Origin: Erwinia sorbitola
Lineage (GTDB): Bacteria > Pseudomonadota > Gammaproteobacteria > Enterobacterales > Enterobacteriaceae
DNA: 64,000 nt
NCBI RefSeq assembly: GCF_009738185.1
Contig: NZ_CP046509.1
Location: 1,925,501 to 1,989,500, forward strand
Direction of reading: 5' to 3'
Shown: piece by piece, positions 34,615 through 43,674 of the stretch
Numbering within the stretch: the stretch's first letter is position 1
How the letters are laid out: every line of letters starts with the position of its first letter
The notes under the pieces: model-generated
Database searches by the model: none
Seen by the model: the letters and a program-made list of their open reading frames with translations, nothing else
Told to the model about the DNA's origin: nothing
Made by a program: the position numbers and the translations under genes

Positions 34615-35706
34615 TTAAAGCATAATCGTCATCAGATACGCAATAAACAACGCCAGATGCGCCGCACCATTCAATACATTGGTACGCCCGGTTGAAAACG
34701 AAATCTGGCACAGCAGCAGTGCGGCGATCATCACTACCATCTGCGGCGGCTCAAGGCCGAAAATCAGCTGCTGGCCCGTCAGTGTCGCGATCAGCGTCAC
34801 CGCAGGAACCGTCAGAGAGATGGTTGCCAGCACCGAACCAAAGAACAGGTTCATCGCGCGCTGTACCTGGTTTGCCAGCACCGCTTTAATCGCTCCCAGC
34901 CCTTCAGGTGACAGGATCAGCAGCGCTATCAGGAAGCCGGTAAACTGTTCCGGTGCCTTAAGTTCTGTCAGCAGTGACCCCAGCGTATTGGCATTCATCT
35001 TCGTGACGGCAATCACCGCAACCAGATGTATCACCAGCCACAGAGTATGCCAGGTGCTGGAATGAACGGAGGGTTTGCCATGGTGTGGATCATCGCCTTC
35101 ATCCTCATGCTCATAGACAAACAGGCTCTGATGGGTTTTGGTCTGAATCAACAGGAAAACCCAGTACATTGCGGCTGAAATTGCGGAAGCCAGCAGCGCC
35201 TGTCCAATGGAAAAGTTACCGCCGGGCAGGGCGTTGGGGAACACCAGCACAATGATACCCAGCGGGAAAATAGCGATAAGATACTGTTTGACCCCGGCAA
35301 GATTCACATACTGTGTGGCGAATTTACGCCCACCCAGCAGCAGAGCGAAGCCCACCAGACCACAGGTCACAATCATAATGATGGAGTAGAGCGTGTCTCG
35401 CATCAGTGCAGGTGCTGCATCACCGGTAGCCATCAGGGCAGAAATCAGGCTGACTTCAAGAATAACGACGGAAAGACTGAGGATCAGTGAGCCGTAAGGT
35501 TCGCCCAGGCGATGTGCCAGCACGTCCGCGTGGCGCACCACGCTAAAAGCGCTGCCTAAAATCGCCACCAGAGCTATCAGGTTGATGCCGATGACCAGTG
35601 GTATGGAGGCTGTGTTACCCCAAAACCATAAAATGGTCAGGGCCGCGACAGGGAAAATAAGGGAATACTCGGTGTGACGGGTTTTACTGCTCTCGTGCGC
35701 ACTCAT
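34615..35706 (-). CDS. chaA: Calcium/sodium:proton antiporter ChaA
   Basis: The 363-residue CaCA-superfamily protein (E. coli ChaA 366) has about 11 helices in two inverted halves. Each half has an acidic substrate motif: LSVVILEVSLISA in the first and LLILSPEGLGAIKA in the second. A His/Asp-rich cytoplasmic loop (EHEDEGDDPHHGK, about 200-212) separates them. It extrudes Na+, Ca2+ or K+ at alkaline pH. The position near kdsA is conserved with E. coli. No chaB follows; chaC lies separately at 42891. Confidence 0.96.
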   Translation of the reverse strand: MSAHESSKTRHTEYSLIFPVAALTILWFWGNTASIPLVIGINLIALVAILGSAFSVVRHADVLAHRLGEPYGSLILSLSVVILEVSLISALMATGDAAPALMRDTLYSIIMIVTCGLVGFALLLGGRKFATQYVNLAGVKQYLIAIFPLGIIVLVFPNALPGGNFSIGQALLASAISAAMYWVFLLIQTKTHQSLFVYEHEDEGDDPHHGKPSVHSSTWHTLWLVIHLVAVIAVTKMNANTLGSLLTELKAPEQFTGFLIALLILSPEGLGAIKAVLANQVQRAMNLFFGSVLATISLTVPAVTLIATLTGQQLIFGLEPPQMVVMIAALLLCQISFSTGRTNVLNGAAHLALFIAYLMTIML

Positions 35707-36127
35707 AGGCTGACGCTCCTTATTTATATCCTGTTGACCTGGAGTGGCGGGATCGCCACAGGCCTATTAAACATAGTCTGACAATGTGAAAGACAGGGGC
35801 GAAAGTGTAACCTTAGTTACAGATAGTTCTTAATAAATTTACGCGGATTTACGGACAGACAGAGAAAAAGGGATAAGAGGGCTATTTATCGGGGTTATGT
35901 CGCTATCTTGATGAATACTCATCAGCTTTATTGTCTCTTTAAGACCTCTAAGATGGGCTTTAAGGATTAAAATCAGCAGGTAACGTATAAAATCACCCGC
36001 CTTACTAAAAAATCAGCGGTTATGCTGGTAATTACGGCCTGTATTAAATCAGGGTGGGATGCGGGCTGATTTGCGCTGAAAATTGCACTCAATCGGCAGA
36101 TAAAGACGGGGCAATTTCCCCGTCGGA
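35707..36127. promoter_or_regulatory. Intergenic region chaA-scrR, with an inverted repeat at 35806-35821
   Basis: The 420 bases hold the chaA promoter side and the end of scrR. TGTAACCTTAGTTACA (35806-35821) is a perfect 6-bp-arm inverted repeat about 100 bases before chaA and may be a regulator site; the regulator is unknown. GACGGGG (36105-36111) with CCCCGTC (36118-36124) is a hairpin just after the scrR stop on its strand and may end scr transcription. No gene is supported. Confidence 0.45.
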
Positions 36128-37150
36128 TCAGGAAATTACCGGCGTGGCACGTCGCCACTTCAAACGCGCCGGCAGCCAGCGCTGCATCATCTCCGGCTTT
36201 TGCTCATCGATTAACTGCGTCACCATTTCAAAGCAGTTCCAGGCCAGCAGGCGTTCGTCCTGTGCCACGGTATCAATACGCACGGAGAGTGCATCATAGA
36301 GATAGTGGTCATCAAAGCTGCTCAGGTGCATGGGGGTATCCAGCAAATCATGCTGGCTGAGATAGCGTAATACACCCTCTTGCAGTCCGCAGGCCGCACA
36401 GAACAACGCCTGCGGCACACGGCCAAGCCTGGCATAAAGTTCGGCGAACATCTCATAACCTGAACTGGCATGATAGTGGCCGTGCATGATCCACTCCGGT
36501 TTTACCTCCAGACCTGCCCGCTCAAGCCCAAGGCGGAAGCCTGCCAGACGGTCACGGGTGGGGGAGATACGCGGCTGACCACCGAAGAAGTAAATCTCTT
36601 CATAGCCTTCCCGCGCAACGGCTTCCATTAATGTCGCGGTGGGGCCGGTAGCATCGGTAATCACCAGCGGCAGTGAGGATTCACCCAGATGGCGGTCGAA
36701 CAGCACCACCGGCAGCTGCTGGTTGATTTTCAGATATTCGGTATCATTCAGCATACTTGAGGCAACAATCAGCCCGTCGACCTGGCGCTGAATCAGGTTA
36801 TTTACCGCCAGCGTTTCCTGACTGGCATTCTCCGCAGTACAGGCAATCAGTAGCTGTAAACCGGCATCACGGCACAGCATCTCAAGTTCATGGGAGAAGC
36901 GGGCAAAGCCCTGGTTGGTCATTTCCGGCACCACCAGTCCAAGGGTATGGCTGCGCGCAGAGTTAAGCGCGCGGGCGTGGATGCTGGGTTGATAGTGCTG
37001 CTGGCGGGCGATCTCCAGCACACGCTGACGGGTAGCCTCGGCAACGCGCAGTTCCTTTCCGCGACCATTAAGCACCAGGCTGGCGGTGGATTTAGAGACG
37101 CCCGCCAGCCGGGCAATATCGTTAATCGTGATACGTTTGTTTTTAGTCAC
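36128..37150 (-). CDS. scrR: Sucrose operon repressor ScrR (LacI family)
   Basis: The 340-residue protein reads from a GTG at 37150 (MTKNKRITINDIARLAG). The LacI helix-turn-helix covers about 7-29 (DIARLAGVSKSTASLVLNG) with a hinge up to residue 60. The sequence GRGKELRVAEATRQRVLEIARQQHYQPSIHA is very close to enterobacterial ScrR. The effector domain binds fructose or fructose 1-phosphate in known ScrR. It lies 28 bases downstream of scrB and is probably transcribed with it. Its expected operators (GCTAAAC-NN-GTTTAGC type) are found before scrY and scrK. Confidence 0.93.
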   Translation of the reverse strand: MTKNKRITINDIARLAGVSKSTASLVLNGRGKELRVAEATRQRVLEIARQQHYQPSIHARALNSARSHTLGLVVPEMTNQGFARFSHELEMLCRDAGLQLLIACTAENASQETLAVNNLIQRQVDGLIVASSMLNDTEYLKINQQLPVVLFDRHLGESSLPLVITDATGPTATLMEAVAREGYEEIYFFGGQPRISPTRDRLAGFRLGLERAGLEVKPEWIMHGHYHASSGYEMFAELYARLGRVPQALFCAACGLQEGVLRYLSQHDLLDTPMHLSSFDDHYLYDALSVRIDTVAQDERLLAWNCFEMVTQLIDEQKPEMMQRWLPARLKWRRATPVIS

Positions 37151-37178
37151 AGTGGCTTAGGTGTGATGGCTCATAGGC

Positions 37179-38588
37179 TCATTCTATCACGCATTGCTGC
37201 AAGCTCCAGTGACTCAGCCCGATCTGCCCAATGCCGTCAAAAGAGACCGTAGGGGTGGACGCCGGGAAATAGCGTGACGACATAACGGCTTCTCCTTCGT
37301 TGATAAAGATCTCAATGCTTGAACGGTCGCACAGGATACGCAGCAAGGAGACCTCACCACGCCAGTCACGGTTTTCCGGCTCTCCGCTGCGCAAATTATT
37401 ACGCAGCAGGGTGACTCCTTCCGGGTGAACCGTTAGCCGTAAGGTATCGGCAAAATTAAGTTCACAGCTGCCGTCGATGCTGAGTTCCAGTTCAGCGCTG
37501 TCAATCGCCAGCGTCGGAAGGCTCCGCGCAACGCCTGCAAACCGGCTCTCCTGACCGCGCAGCTGTTGCAGCTCACGGGCAGGGTGCTGGAACAGGCGAT
37601 CGCCGCGCAGGATGAGCTCACGCGGACAGGTCATGGTATGCATCCAGCCGTTAACCCGGGTGGGTTGATAGAACTCGTCGCCGTCAGGAATGCCCATCCA
37701 GCCGATCATCAGGCGGCGGCCATCGTCACTGAGGCAGGTTTGCGGGGCGTAAAACTCAAAACCCAGATCCAGTTCGTGAAATTCACCGTGATCGAACCGG
37801 TGGTTTGCGTAATCGAAGGAACCGCAAAAGTAACCGCTCTGGAAAGTGTTACGCCAGCGCCATGTATCGGCCTTCAGCCCCTGCGGACAGACTACCAGCA
37901 CGCTGCGGCCGTCGAGTTCGAACAGGTCAGGGCACTCCCACATATAGCCGAAGTCACCAAGACCGTTAAGGTGGCTGCCTGCAATCTCACCCAGCGAGAT
38001 CCACTGATGCAGATCGGGAGAGCTGAACAGCAGCACTTTCCCCTGCAACTCAAGATTCTGTGCCCCCAGAACCATGTACCACAGGCCGTTATGCTGCCAC
38101 ACTTTCGGGTCGCGTACGTGGCCGGTATACCCCTCCGGAAGCGCCAGTACCGGGCCAGATTTATGGAACTCCCCGTGCTCATCGCGGGTGGCGAGGCATT
38201 GCCATGCGGTGCGGCTGCCATCGTCAAACTTCACATTGCCGGTGTACAGCAGCGTCATGACGCCCTGGTTATCGACGGCACTCCCTGAATAGCAGCCGTG
38301 ACTTTCATACGGCTCCGAAGGTGCCAGCGCCAGCGGTTCATGCCGCCAGTTGACCAGATCCTGCGAGCTCCACTGTCCCCAGAACTTGGCTCCGTGAGCA
38401 CACGCGAGCGGGTTCCACTGGTAGCAGAGCACAAAACGCTGGTTGAAATGGATAAAGCCATTCGGGTCGTTCATTAATCCGACAGGGGGAGCCAGATGCC
38501 AGGCCGGACGATGAGGATCGGCTGCCGCACGCTGCTGGCCGGAAAGTACCGCCCGCAGCGCCTGTTTTAACAGATGGGCTTCACTCAT
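37179..38588 (-). CDS. scrB: Sucrose-6-phosphate hydrolase (GH32)
   Basis: The 469-residue glycoside hydrolase family 32 enzyme cleaves sucrose 6-phosphate to glucose 6-phosphate and fructose. The nucleophile is Asp41 in GLMNDPNGF; the RDP motif has Asp160 and WECPD has the acid/base Glu218. A beta-sandwich module forms the last 130 residues. The gene overlaps the end of scrA by 4 bases and so is coupled to it. Confidence 0.96.
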   Translation of the reverse strand: MSEAHLLKQALRAVLSGQQRAAADPHRPAWHLAPPVGLMNDPNGFIHFNQRFVLCYQWNPLACAHGAKFWGQWSSQDLVNWRHEPLALAPSEPYESHGCYSGSAVDNQGVMTLLYTGNVKFDDGSRTAWQCLATRDEHGEFHKSGPVLALPEGYTGHVRDPKVWQHNGLWYMVLGAQNLELQGKVLLFSSPDLHQWISLGEIAGSHLNGLGDFGYMWECPDLFELDGRSVLVVCPQGLKADTWRWRNTFQSGYFCGSFDYANHRFDHGEFHELDLGFEFYAPQTCLSDDGRRLMIGWMGIPDGDEFYQPTRVNGWMHTMTCPRELILRGDRLFQHPARELQQLRGQESRFAGVARSLPTLAIDSAELELSIDGSCELNFADTLRLTVHPEGVTLLRNNLRSGEPENRDWRGEVSLLRILCDRSSIEIFINEGEAVMSSRYFPASTPTVSFDGIGQIGLSHWSLQQCVIE

Positions 38589-39958
38589 GCTTTCACCTCA
38601 AATTTGATTTTCAGCAGCAGTGACAGTACAAAAGCCGTACCGAAGGCGATTACCATGCCAATCAGATAGTTAAGCATTGAGCTGGCCTGCACAATCGCCA
38701 TACCCGGCAGGGCGGTCAGGCCAACGGCCGTCATATTAACATGCATGGTGACTACCCAGGCACCGCCGAGCGCACCGCCTGCCAGTCCGGCGATAAAGGG
38801 CTTAATATAGCGCAGGTTAACCCCAAAAATAGCCGCTTCGGTAATACCCAGCATGGCGGAAAACGCCGACGGCAGCACGATGCTGCGCACTTTTATATCG
38901 CGGGTTTTAAACCATACCGCGAGGCAGGCCCCTCCCTGTGCCACATTCGCCATTGACCAGATCGGCAACAGGAAATTGACGCCAATCGACGGATTACCCA
39001 ATAATCCGGCCTCAATGGCATGGAAGCTGTGGTGGATACCGGTGATCACAATCACCGAGTACAGACCGCCGAACAGCAGTCCGGCCAGCCATCCCGCGTG
39101 GGCGATGAGCGTACTGAGCACCATAGAGATACCATCGCCGAGCATACGTCCCGCCGGGCCGATAATCAGCAGCGCGATAAAACCGGAGATAATCACCGTC
39201 AGGAACGGGGTCAGAATGATATCCAGCGCATCGGGGATCACCCGGCGCAGACGCTTCTCACAGTGGCTCATAAACCACACTGCCAGCAGCACCGGGAATA
39301 CCGTGCCCTGATAGCCGATCATCGCAATCTCCAGCCCAAAGAAATTCATGGTATGGAAACCGCTGGCGACGCCCCATGCGTTGGTCAGCGCCGGGTGGGT
39401 GAGGATCCCGCCGAGAGTGGCACCAAGATAGGGATTACCGCCAAACTCTCGTGCGGCGGTAAAACCAATCAGGATCGGCAGAATGATAAATGCCGCCGAG
39501 CTGCACATATCCAGCATAATAAACAGTGCGCTACCGGCATCGACCCAGCCATAGGTTTTCACCATTCCCAGCAGCCCCATCAGCAGGCCTGAGGCAACGA
39601 TAGCCGGAATAATTGGCACAAAGATATTCGATAGCACCCGTGCAATACGCTGGAATGGATTAAGTTTCTGCGCGGCAATATCAGCCGCTTCGCTCTTGCT
39701 GGATTCGTTTATTCCGGCGACCTTCACAAAAGCGGCATGAACTTTATTTACGATGCCGCTGCCAAAAATAATCTGCATCTGCCCGGCGTTGCGGAAGCAG
39801 CCTTTCACGCCCTCCAGCGCTTCAATGGCGTCCTTCTGTACTAACTCATCATCGACCATAACCAGACGCAGACGTGTGGCGCAGTGCGCGGCGCTGGCAA
39901 TATTTTCCCGTCCACCGAGTAACGGCAGCAGTTCCCGGGCTGTTTTTTCAAAATCCAT
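38585..39958 (-). CDS. scrA: PTS sucrose permease, EIIBC component
   Basis: The protein has 457 residues from the second of two adjacent ATG codons. The EIIB domain (1-85) has the phospho-accepting Cys26 in SAAHCATRLRL, and the EIIC domain has about 10 helices. It imports sucrose as sucrose 6-phosphate, taking the phosphate from an EIIA encoded elsewhere (Crr). Here the order is scrK, scrY, scrA, scrB, scrR, as in the pUR400/Klebsiella type of sucrose regulon. Confidence 0.95.
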   Translation of the reverse strand: MDFEKTARELLPLLGGRENIASAAHCATRLRLVMVDDELVQKDAIEALEGVKGCFRNAGQMQIIFGSGIVNKVHAAFVKVAGINESSKSEAADIAAQKLNPFQRIARVLSNIFVPIIPAIVASGLLMGLLGMVKTYGWVDAGSALFIMLDMCSSAAFIILPILIGFTAAREFGGNPYLGATLGGILTHPALTNAWGVASGFHTMNFFGLEIAMIGYQGTVFPVLLAVWFMSHCEKRLRRVIPDALDIILTPFLTVIISGFIALLIIGPAGRMLGDGISMVLSTLIAHAGWLAGLLFGGLYSVIVITGIHHSFHAIEAGLLGNPSIGVNFLLPIWSMANVAQGGACLAVWFKTRDIKVRSIVLPSAFSAMLGITEAAIFGVNLRYIKPFIAGLAGGALGGAWVVTMHVNMTAVGLTALPGMAIVQASSMLNYLIGMVIAFGTAFVLSLLLKIKFEVKA

Positions 39959-39991
39959 CATGTCACCTTTCTATTTATTGTGATGAGCTGA

Positions 39992-41530
39992 TCAGAACCA
40001 CGTTTCCATCTGTACACCGAAGTTCCATTCACCGCCGGAGCTGAAGCCGCTGCTGCCAAATGAGTCGTCACTGGCATAGCGATCGAGCGCGCTGTCCCAG
40101 TCCATCCAGCTGGCGAAGAGGCGAATTTCCGGACGGGTAAAGAAGTCACCGATATCCGCAACTTTAAAGGTCGGCGCTACGGTCAGCTTCCAGAAACTGC
40201 CGGAAACCGCCTGGCGATCTTTATAACCCTGAGGATCGAGATCCATATACTGATAGCTGCCTTCCCAGGCGAGAGCAAAGTTCTGGTTTATCTCCTGAAT
40301 CAGTCGCGCATTAAGGGTGGCCCAGCGATAGCTATCGCCTGCGGCATAGCGGTCACTGCTGGTTTGCGCCAGTACAGCCGGGGCAAAACTCCATGTTTTG
40401 TTCAGCGGGGTGACCCCGTAGCTCGCAAGACGCCAGGTTTCTGCCTGCTGCGTCAGATTGCCGTCAGAACCCACGCCTTTAACCTCAGCCCCCAGTCCAC
40501 GGCCGTAGAGCAGCGCCGTTTTAGCCGTGCCCTCGCGCAGCCCCCAGAAGCTGTCGTTATGCAGCGCCAGCATGGCATGAACGCCGGTGTCGCCTGCATT
40601 ATCATTTTCCCGGGCAACATTCAGGCGTTCATCGTTATCTTTAGCCCGCAGGCCGCTGATCATCAGCTGGAAGGGGCCGGCAAAATTATTGCTGGTGACA
40701 ATGTAGTTTTGAATGGTGTTATCAATGGCTTCAATATCACCGAAGTTACGTCCGTAGATCGAGAAGTTACTCTTTACACCGTCCGCCCACTGTACGTCGT
40801 AGATCCCGCCGCCGGTTCCGGCAAGGAACACCACATCGGAGTCCAGCCAGTGAATATCGAAGTTATCGCGGTCAAAACGCTTGCCCGCCCAGAGGGTGCT
40901 GTGGTCAAACACCCCTGAAAATTCCGGCAGGTTGCCCAGCTCAACAAAGGCCTGGCGGATATTCAGCTCGCTGGTGCTGCCCGTCCAGTCATTATAATCG
41001 CGCTGTCCGTCGGCCAGCATCGCCTTGAAGCGGGTGGTGGCACCGTTAGCCAGCTGCTGTTTATGCTCAAAGTTGAGTTCAACATAGGTATTGTTTTCGT
41101 TGCCGAGACGGCCAACGGCACCGCCGGTATCTCCGGCAGGGGTCAGATAGGGACCGCTCTGCGTGCTGGCCGCTGAGTCGTTCATTATCAGACCGGATCG
41201 CGCATAGCCATGGAACTCGAAGCCATCGGCAAAATTACCTGCACTGGCGGTCGCCACCGGTGCCGCCGGAGCTGGTAAGTTTACCGCAGCGGATGTTGCA
41301 GCTGTTTGCTGCTGCCGTTGCTGTGACTGCGCCTCCAGCCGGACAATCTTCTTCTCCGCTGTTTCTGCGCGGGTTTCGGCATTGGCGGCACGATCTTCGG
41401 CTTTTTGCAGGCGCTGCTCCATCGCCATCAGTCGCTCTTCGAGGCTGGTAAGCGTGGGGGCAGCGAAGCTGACAGATGGAGCCGTTAACGCCAGGCCAAT
41501 GGCTAAGGCAAGAATACGAGGTTTGATCAT
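39992..41530 (-). CDS. scrY: Sucrose porin ScrY
   Basis: The protein has 512 residues from the ATG at 41530 (MIKPRILALAIGLAL, signal peptide to about residue 23); the frame is open upstream but without a signal sequence. Residues about 28-75 form a periplasmic coiled coil with Glu/Arg heptads (LEERLMAMEQRLQKAEDRA...), followed by a low-complexity Ala/Pro linker and an 18-strand LamB-type barrel ending in Phe (QMETWF). It passes sucrose through the outer membrane. Two ScrR-type operators lie just upstream. Confidence 0.95.
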   Translation of the reverse strand: MIKPRILALAIGLALTAPSVSFAAPTLTSLEERLMAMEQRLQKAEDRAANAETRAETAEKKIVRLEAQSQQRQQQTAATSAAVNLPAPAAPVATASAGNFADGFEFHGYARSGLIMNDSAASTQSGPYLTPAGDTGGAVGRLGNENNTYVELNFEHKQQLANGATTRFKAMLADGQRDYNDWTGSTSELNIRQAFVELGNLPEFSGVFDHSTLWAGKRFDRDNFDIHWLDSDVVFLAGTGGGIYDVQWADGVKSNFSIYGRNFGDIEAIDNTIQNYIVTSNNFAGPFQLMISGLRAKDNDERLNVARENDNAGDTGVHAMLALHNDSFWGLREGTAKTALLYGRGLGAEVKGVGSDGNLTQQAETWRLASYGVTPLNKTWSFAPAVLAQTSSDRYAAGDSYRWATLNARLIQEINQNFALAWEGSYQYMDLDPQGYKDRQAVSGSFWKLTVAPTFKVADIGDFFTRPEIRLFASWMDWDSALDRYASDDSFGSSGFSSGGEWNFGVQMETWF

Positions 41531-41566
41531 TTGCACGGTTTCCCAGAGTGATTGTTTTGTTTTTTT

Positions 41567-41582
41567 GCTAAACCGGTTCGAT
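41567..41582 (-). promoter_or_regulatory. ScrR-type operator near scrY (proximal)
   Basis: GCTAAACCGGTTCGAT keeps the left half and centre of the LacI-type palindrome found before scrK; the right half is degenerate. It is 37 bases before the scrY start. Confidence 0.6.
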
Positions 41583-41624
41583 GCAGAGAGTAAGCGAACA
41601 GGATTAGGCGATACAATCACATTT

Positions 41625-41640
41625 GCTAACCCGGTTTAGG
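41625..41640 (-). promoter_or_regulatory. ScrR-type operator upstream of scrY (distal)
   Basis: GCTAACCCGGTTTAGG matches the same palindrome at most positions and is 58 bases from the proximal copy, so both could be bound by one ScrR tetramer across the scrY promoter. Confidence 0.65.
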
Positions 41641-41677
41641 AAGTGTGACCGGGTTGGCAATTTAGAGCGCGAAGGGG

Positions 41678-42598
41678 TTAAAAAGCGTTGAGATCGGCGG
41701 CGTAAGGCAGGGCGGTCATGGCCCCTTTGGCGGTAGTGGCGGCTGCACCGCTGCGCTGCGCCTGCTGCACAGCATGCGGGAGATTTTTCGGCTTCAAAGG
41801 ATCGGCTTCCGTTGCCAGCGCGGCCAGCAGTCCGGCGACAAAGGCATCGCCTGCACCGGTGGTATCCACCACCTCAACGCGTGGAGCGGCGAAGTGCTGT
41901 AATAACTCTGTCTGCCAGAGATAAACCCCCTGACTGCCGCAGGTGATCAGCAGCAGTGACGGCTGATAACGACGGGTGAAACTGTCAACGCCCGCGGGCA
42001 CATCGCTGCAATCGGTCAACGCATATAGCTCATCTTCAGACAGCTTGATAATATCTGCCAGCGTAAAGGCTTCGGCCAGCGCTGCCGCTAATTGTGCGGG
42101 GTCTGACCACAGGTCTTCCCGTAAATTAGGATCGAAGCTGACCCAGCCCCCGGCGGATTTAATCTCACGCATGGCCTGCATCGCTGCACTGCGTGAGGGT
42201 TCGGCGCTCAGGGCAATGGAGCACAGATGCAGACCTTCACCGGCGTGGAACGCGGGCAGGCGGTCGGCGCTGAGAAACAGATCGGCCGAGGGGCGAACCA
42301 TAAAGGTAAACTGGCGCTCTCCCTCTGCATCCAGGCTCACCACTACCGTTGAGGTTCGCTGGCCCGGTGCGCGATACATCCACTCCGTATCCACCTGCTC
42401 GTCGTGCAGTGTTTGTTGCAGGAATTCACCGAATGGATCGCTGCCTACGCAGCCGATAAAGGCGCTGCTGCCGCCAAGTCGTGCAATGCCAACGGCCACA
42501 TTAGCCGGTGCGCCGCCCGGACACTTCAGCAGATGTGTATTTCCCTCAGGCAGCAAGTCCACCACCGCATCGCCCAGTACCCAGATTTTGTTACTCAT
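41678..42598 (-). CDS. scrK: Fructokinase ScrK (PfkB family)
   Basis: The protein has 306 residues from the ATG at 42598 (MSNKIWVLGDAVVDLLPEG, AGGATA 8 bases upstream); a longer frame to 42658 would read through the operator region. The ribokinase-like fold shows the PfkB signature VEVVDTTGAGDAFVAGLL with the catalytic Asp. It phosphorylates the fructose freed by ScrB. The scrYAB genes follow with their own promoter and operators. Confidence 0.94.
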   Translation of the reverse strand: MSNKIWVLGDAVVDLLPEGNTHLLKCPGGAPANVAVGIARLGGSSAFIGCVGSDPFGEFLQQTLHDEQVDTEWMYRAPGQRTSTVVVSLDAEGERQFTFMVRPSADLFLSADRLPAFHAGEGLHLCSIALSAEPSRSAAMQAMREIKSAGGWVSFDPNLREDLWSDPAQLAAALAEAFTLADIIKLSEDELYALTDCSDVPAGVDSFTRRYQPSLLLITCGSQGVYLWQTELLQHFAAPRVEVVDTTGAGDAFVAGLLAALATEADPLKPKNLPHAVQQAQRSGAAATTAKGAMTALPYAADLNAF

Positions 42599-42631
42599 CG
42601 TCATTATCCTGATGTGATTATCTGCCGAAAA

Positions 42632-42647
42632 GCTAAACTGGTTTAGC
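42632..42647 (-). promoter_or_regulatory. ScrR operator upstream of scrK
   Basis: GCTAAACTGGTTTAGC has perfect 7-bp arms around TG and lies 34 bases before scrK. It is the best match of the three scr operators. Confidence 0.8.
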
Positions 42648-42890
42648 AAAAAAATCAAAGTTCTTTTACCTCTGTCGCTGATGACCGGGACGGAAAGGAG
42701 TAAAGATTTCTCTCCGGCTGCCGATCAACTTAAGTGAAACTTTTTTTCTTTTGTGATCGCCTTCAAACTTGATTGCGTCCGTGGAAATGCATAAGGTCGT
42801 CAATAGCATTCAGTTTTTGCTTAAAACAAGACAGCTCAGGGATGCGGTCAGAACAGCGGAGCGTTAAGCAGTGGTGTGTTGGAGGTGGCA

Positions 42891-43568
42891 ATGTTAACAA
42901 GAGATTTTCTATTGCAGGCAGATTGCAAAACGGCCTTCGGTGATATCGAAGAGTCGCTGTTGTGGACCTGCGAACAGCGTGCCGCTTCGCTGGCGGCAAC
43001 GTTGTCCTGTCGTCCCGATCACAGTCCTGTGTGGATTTTTGGCTACGGCTCCCTGATGTGGAATCCGGTGTTTGAGGCGGATGAAGTCGCTGCTGGAACG
43101 CTGCAAGGCTGGCATCGTGCTTTCTGTCTGCGGCTGACCGCCGGGCGCGGTACAGCCAGTCAGCCCGGGCGTATGCTGGCATTGAAAGAGGGCGGCCAGA
43201 CCACCGGGCTGGCGTTCTGCCTGCCGGAGGCAAAGCTACACGAAGAGCTGGAACTGTTGTGGAAGCGGGAGATGATTACCGGCTGTTATCTGCCTACCTG
43301 GTGCGATCTGGTGCTTGACGACGGGCGGACGGTGACTGCGCTGGTATTTGTAATGGATCCGCGCCACGCGCTGTATGAATCTGACTCCTGCCCGAAGACT
43401 ATCGCACCGCTGATTGCCAAAGCCACCGGGCCGCTTGGTACCAACGCACAGTATCTTTTTTCCCTGGAAACGGAACTGAAGCAGCGGGGCATGCATGACG
43501 ATTGCCTGAACGATTTAGTACAGCGGGTGCGCGAGCTACAGCAGTGCCATAACGGGCTGGCAGGATAA
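42891..43568 (+). CDS. chaC: Glutathione-specific gamma-glutamylcyclotransferase ChaC
   Basis: The protein has 225 residues from the ATG at 42891 (GGAGG six bases upstream; a GTG at 42876 is also in frame). The fold shows the substrate loop VWIFGYGSLMWNP, and the catalytic Glu is probably in LHEELELLWKREM. It splits glutathione to 5-oxoproline and Cys-Gly. In E. coli it follows chaA and chaB; here it is separated from chaA by the scr regulon. It is divergent from scrK and convergent with the Ser/Thr kinase gene. Confidence 0.93.
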   Translation: MLTRDFLLQADCKTAFGDIEESLLWTCEQRAASLAATLSCRPDHSPVWIFGYGSLMWNPVFEADEVAAGTLQGWHRAFCLRLTAGRGTASQPGRMLALKEGGQTTGLAFCLPEAKLHEELELLWKREMITGCYLPTWCDLVLDDGRTVTALVFVMDPRHALYESDSCPKTIAPLIAKATGPLGTNAQYLFSLETELKQRGMHDDCLNDLVQRVRELQQCHNGLAG

Positions 43569-43580
43569 TGCGGTATTTTC

Positions 43581-43651
43581 GGGTCAGGCGTGCCTGACCC
43601 CTGGGATAGATATGAGCAAGACGATGGGTAGGGGCGAGGCATGCCTCGCCC
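43581..43651. repeat. Dispersed palindromic element related to the tandem array
   Basis: GGGTCAGGCGTGCCTGACCC (43581-43600) and GGGCGAGGCATGCCTCGCCC (43632-43651) are near-perfect palindromes that share the GGTCAGGCATGCCTGACC core of the array at 33928-34575. They lie between the convergent chaC and kinase genes. Confidence 0.8.
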
Positions 43652-43674
43652 GTCTTACACCCGAGCATTAAACG

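Noticed and set aside
42752..42767. TGTGATCGCCTTCAAA as a CRP site between scrK and chaC
   Set aside because: The right half has only a partial match. Carbon control of scr is plausible but this site alone is too weak.
42763..43233. Minus-strand open frame opposite chaC
   Set aside because: Shadow of chaC with low-complexity composition, no start signal and no family resemblance.
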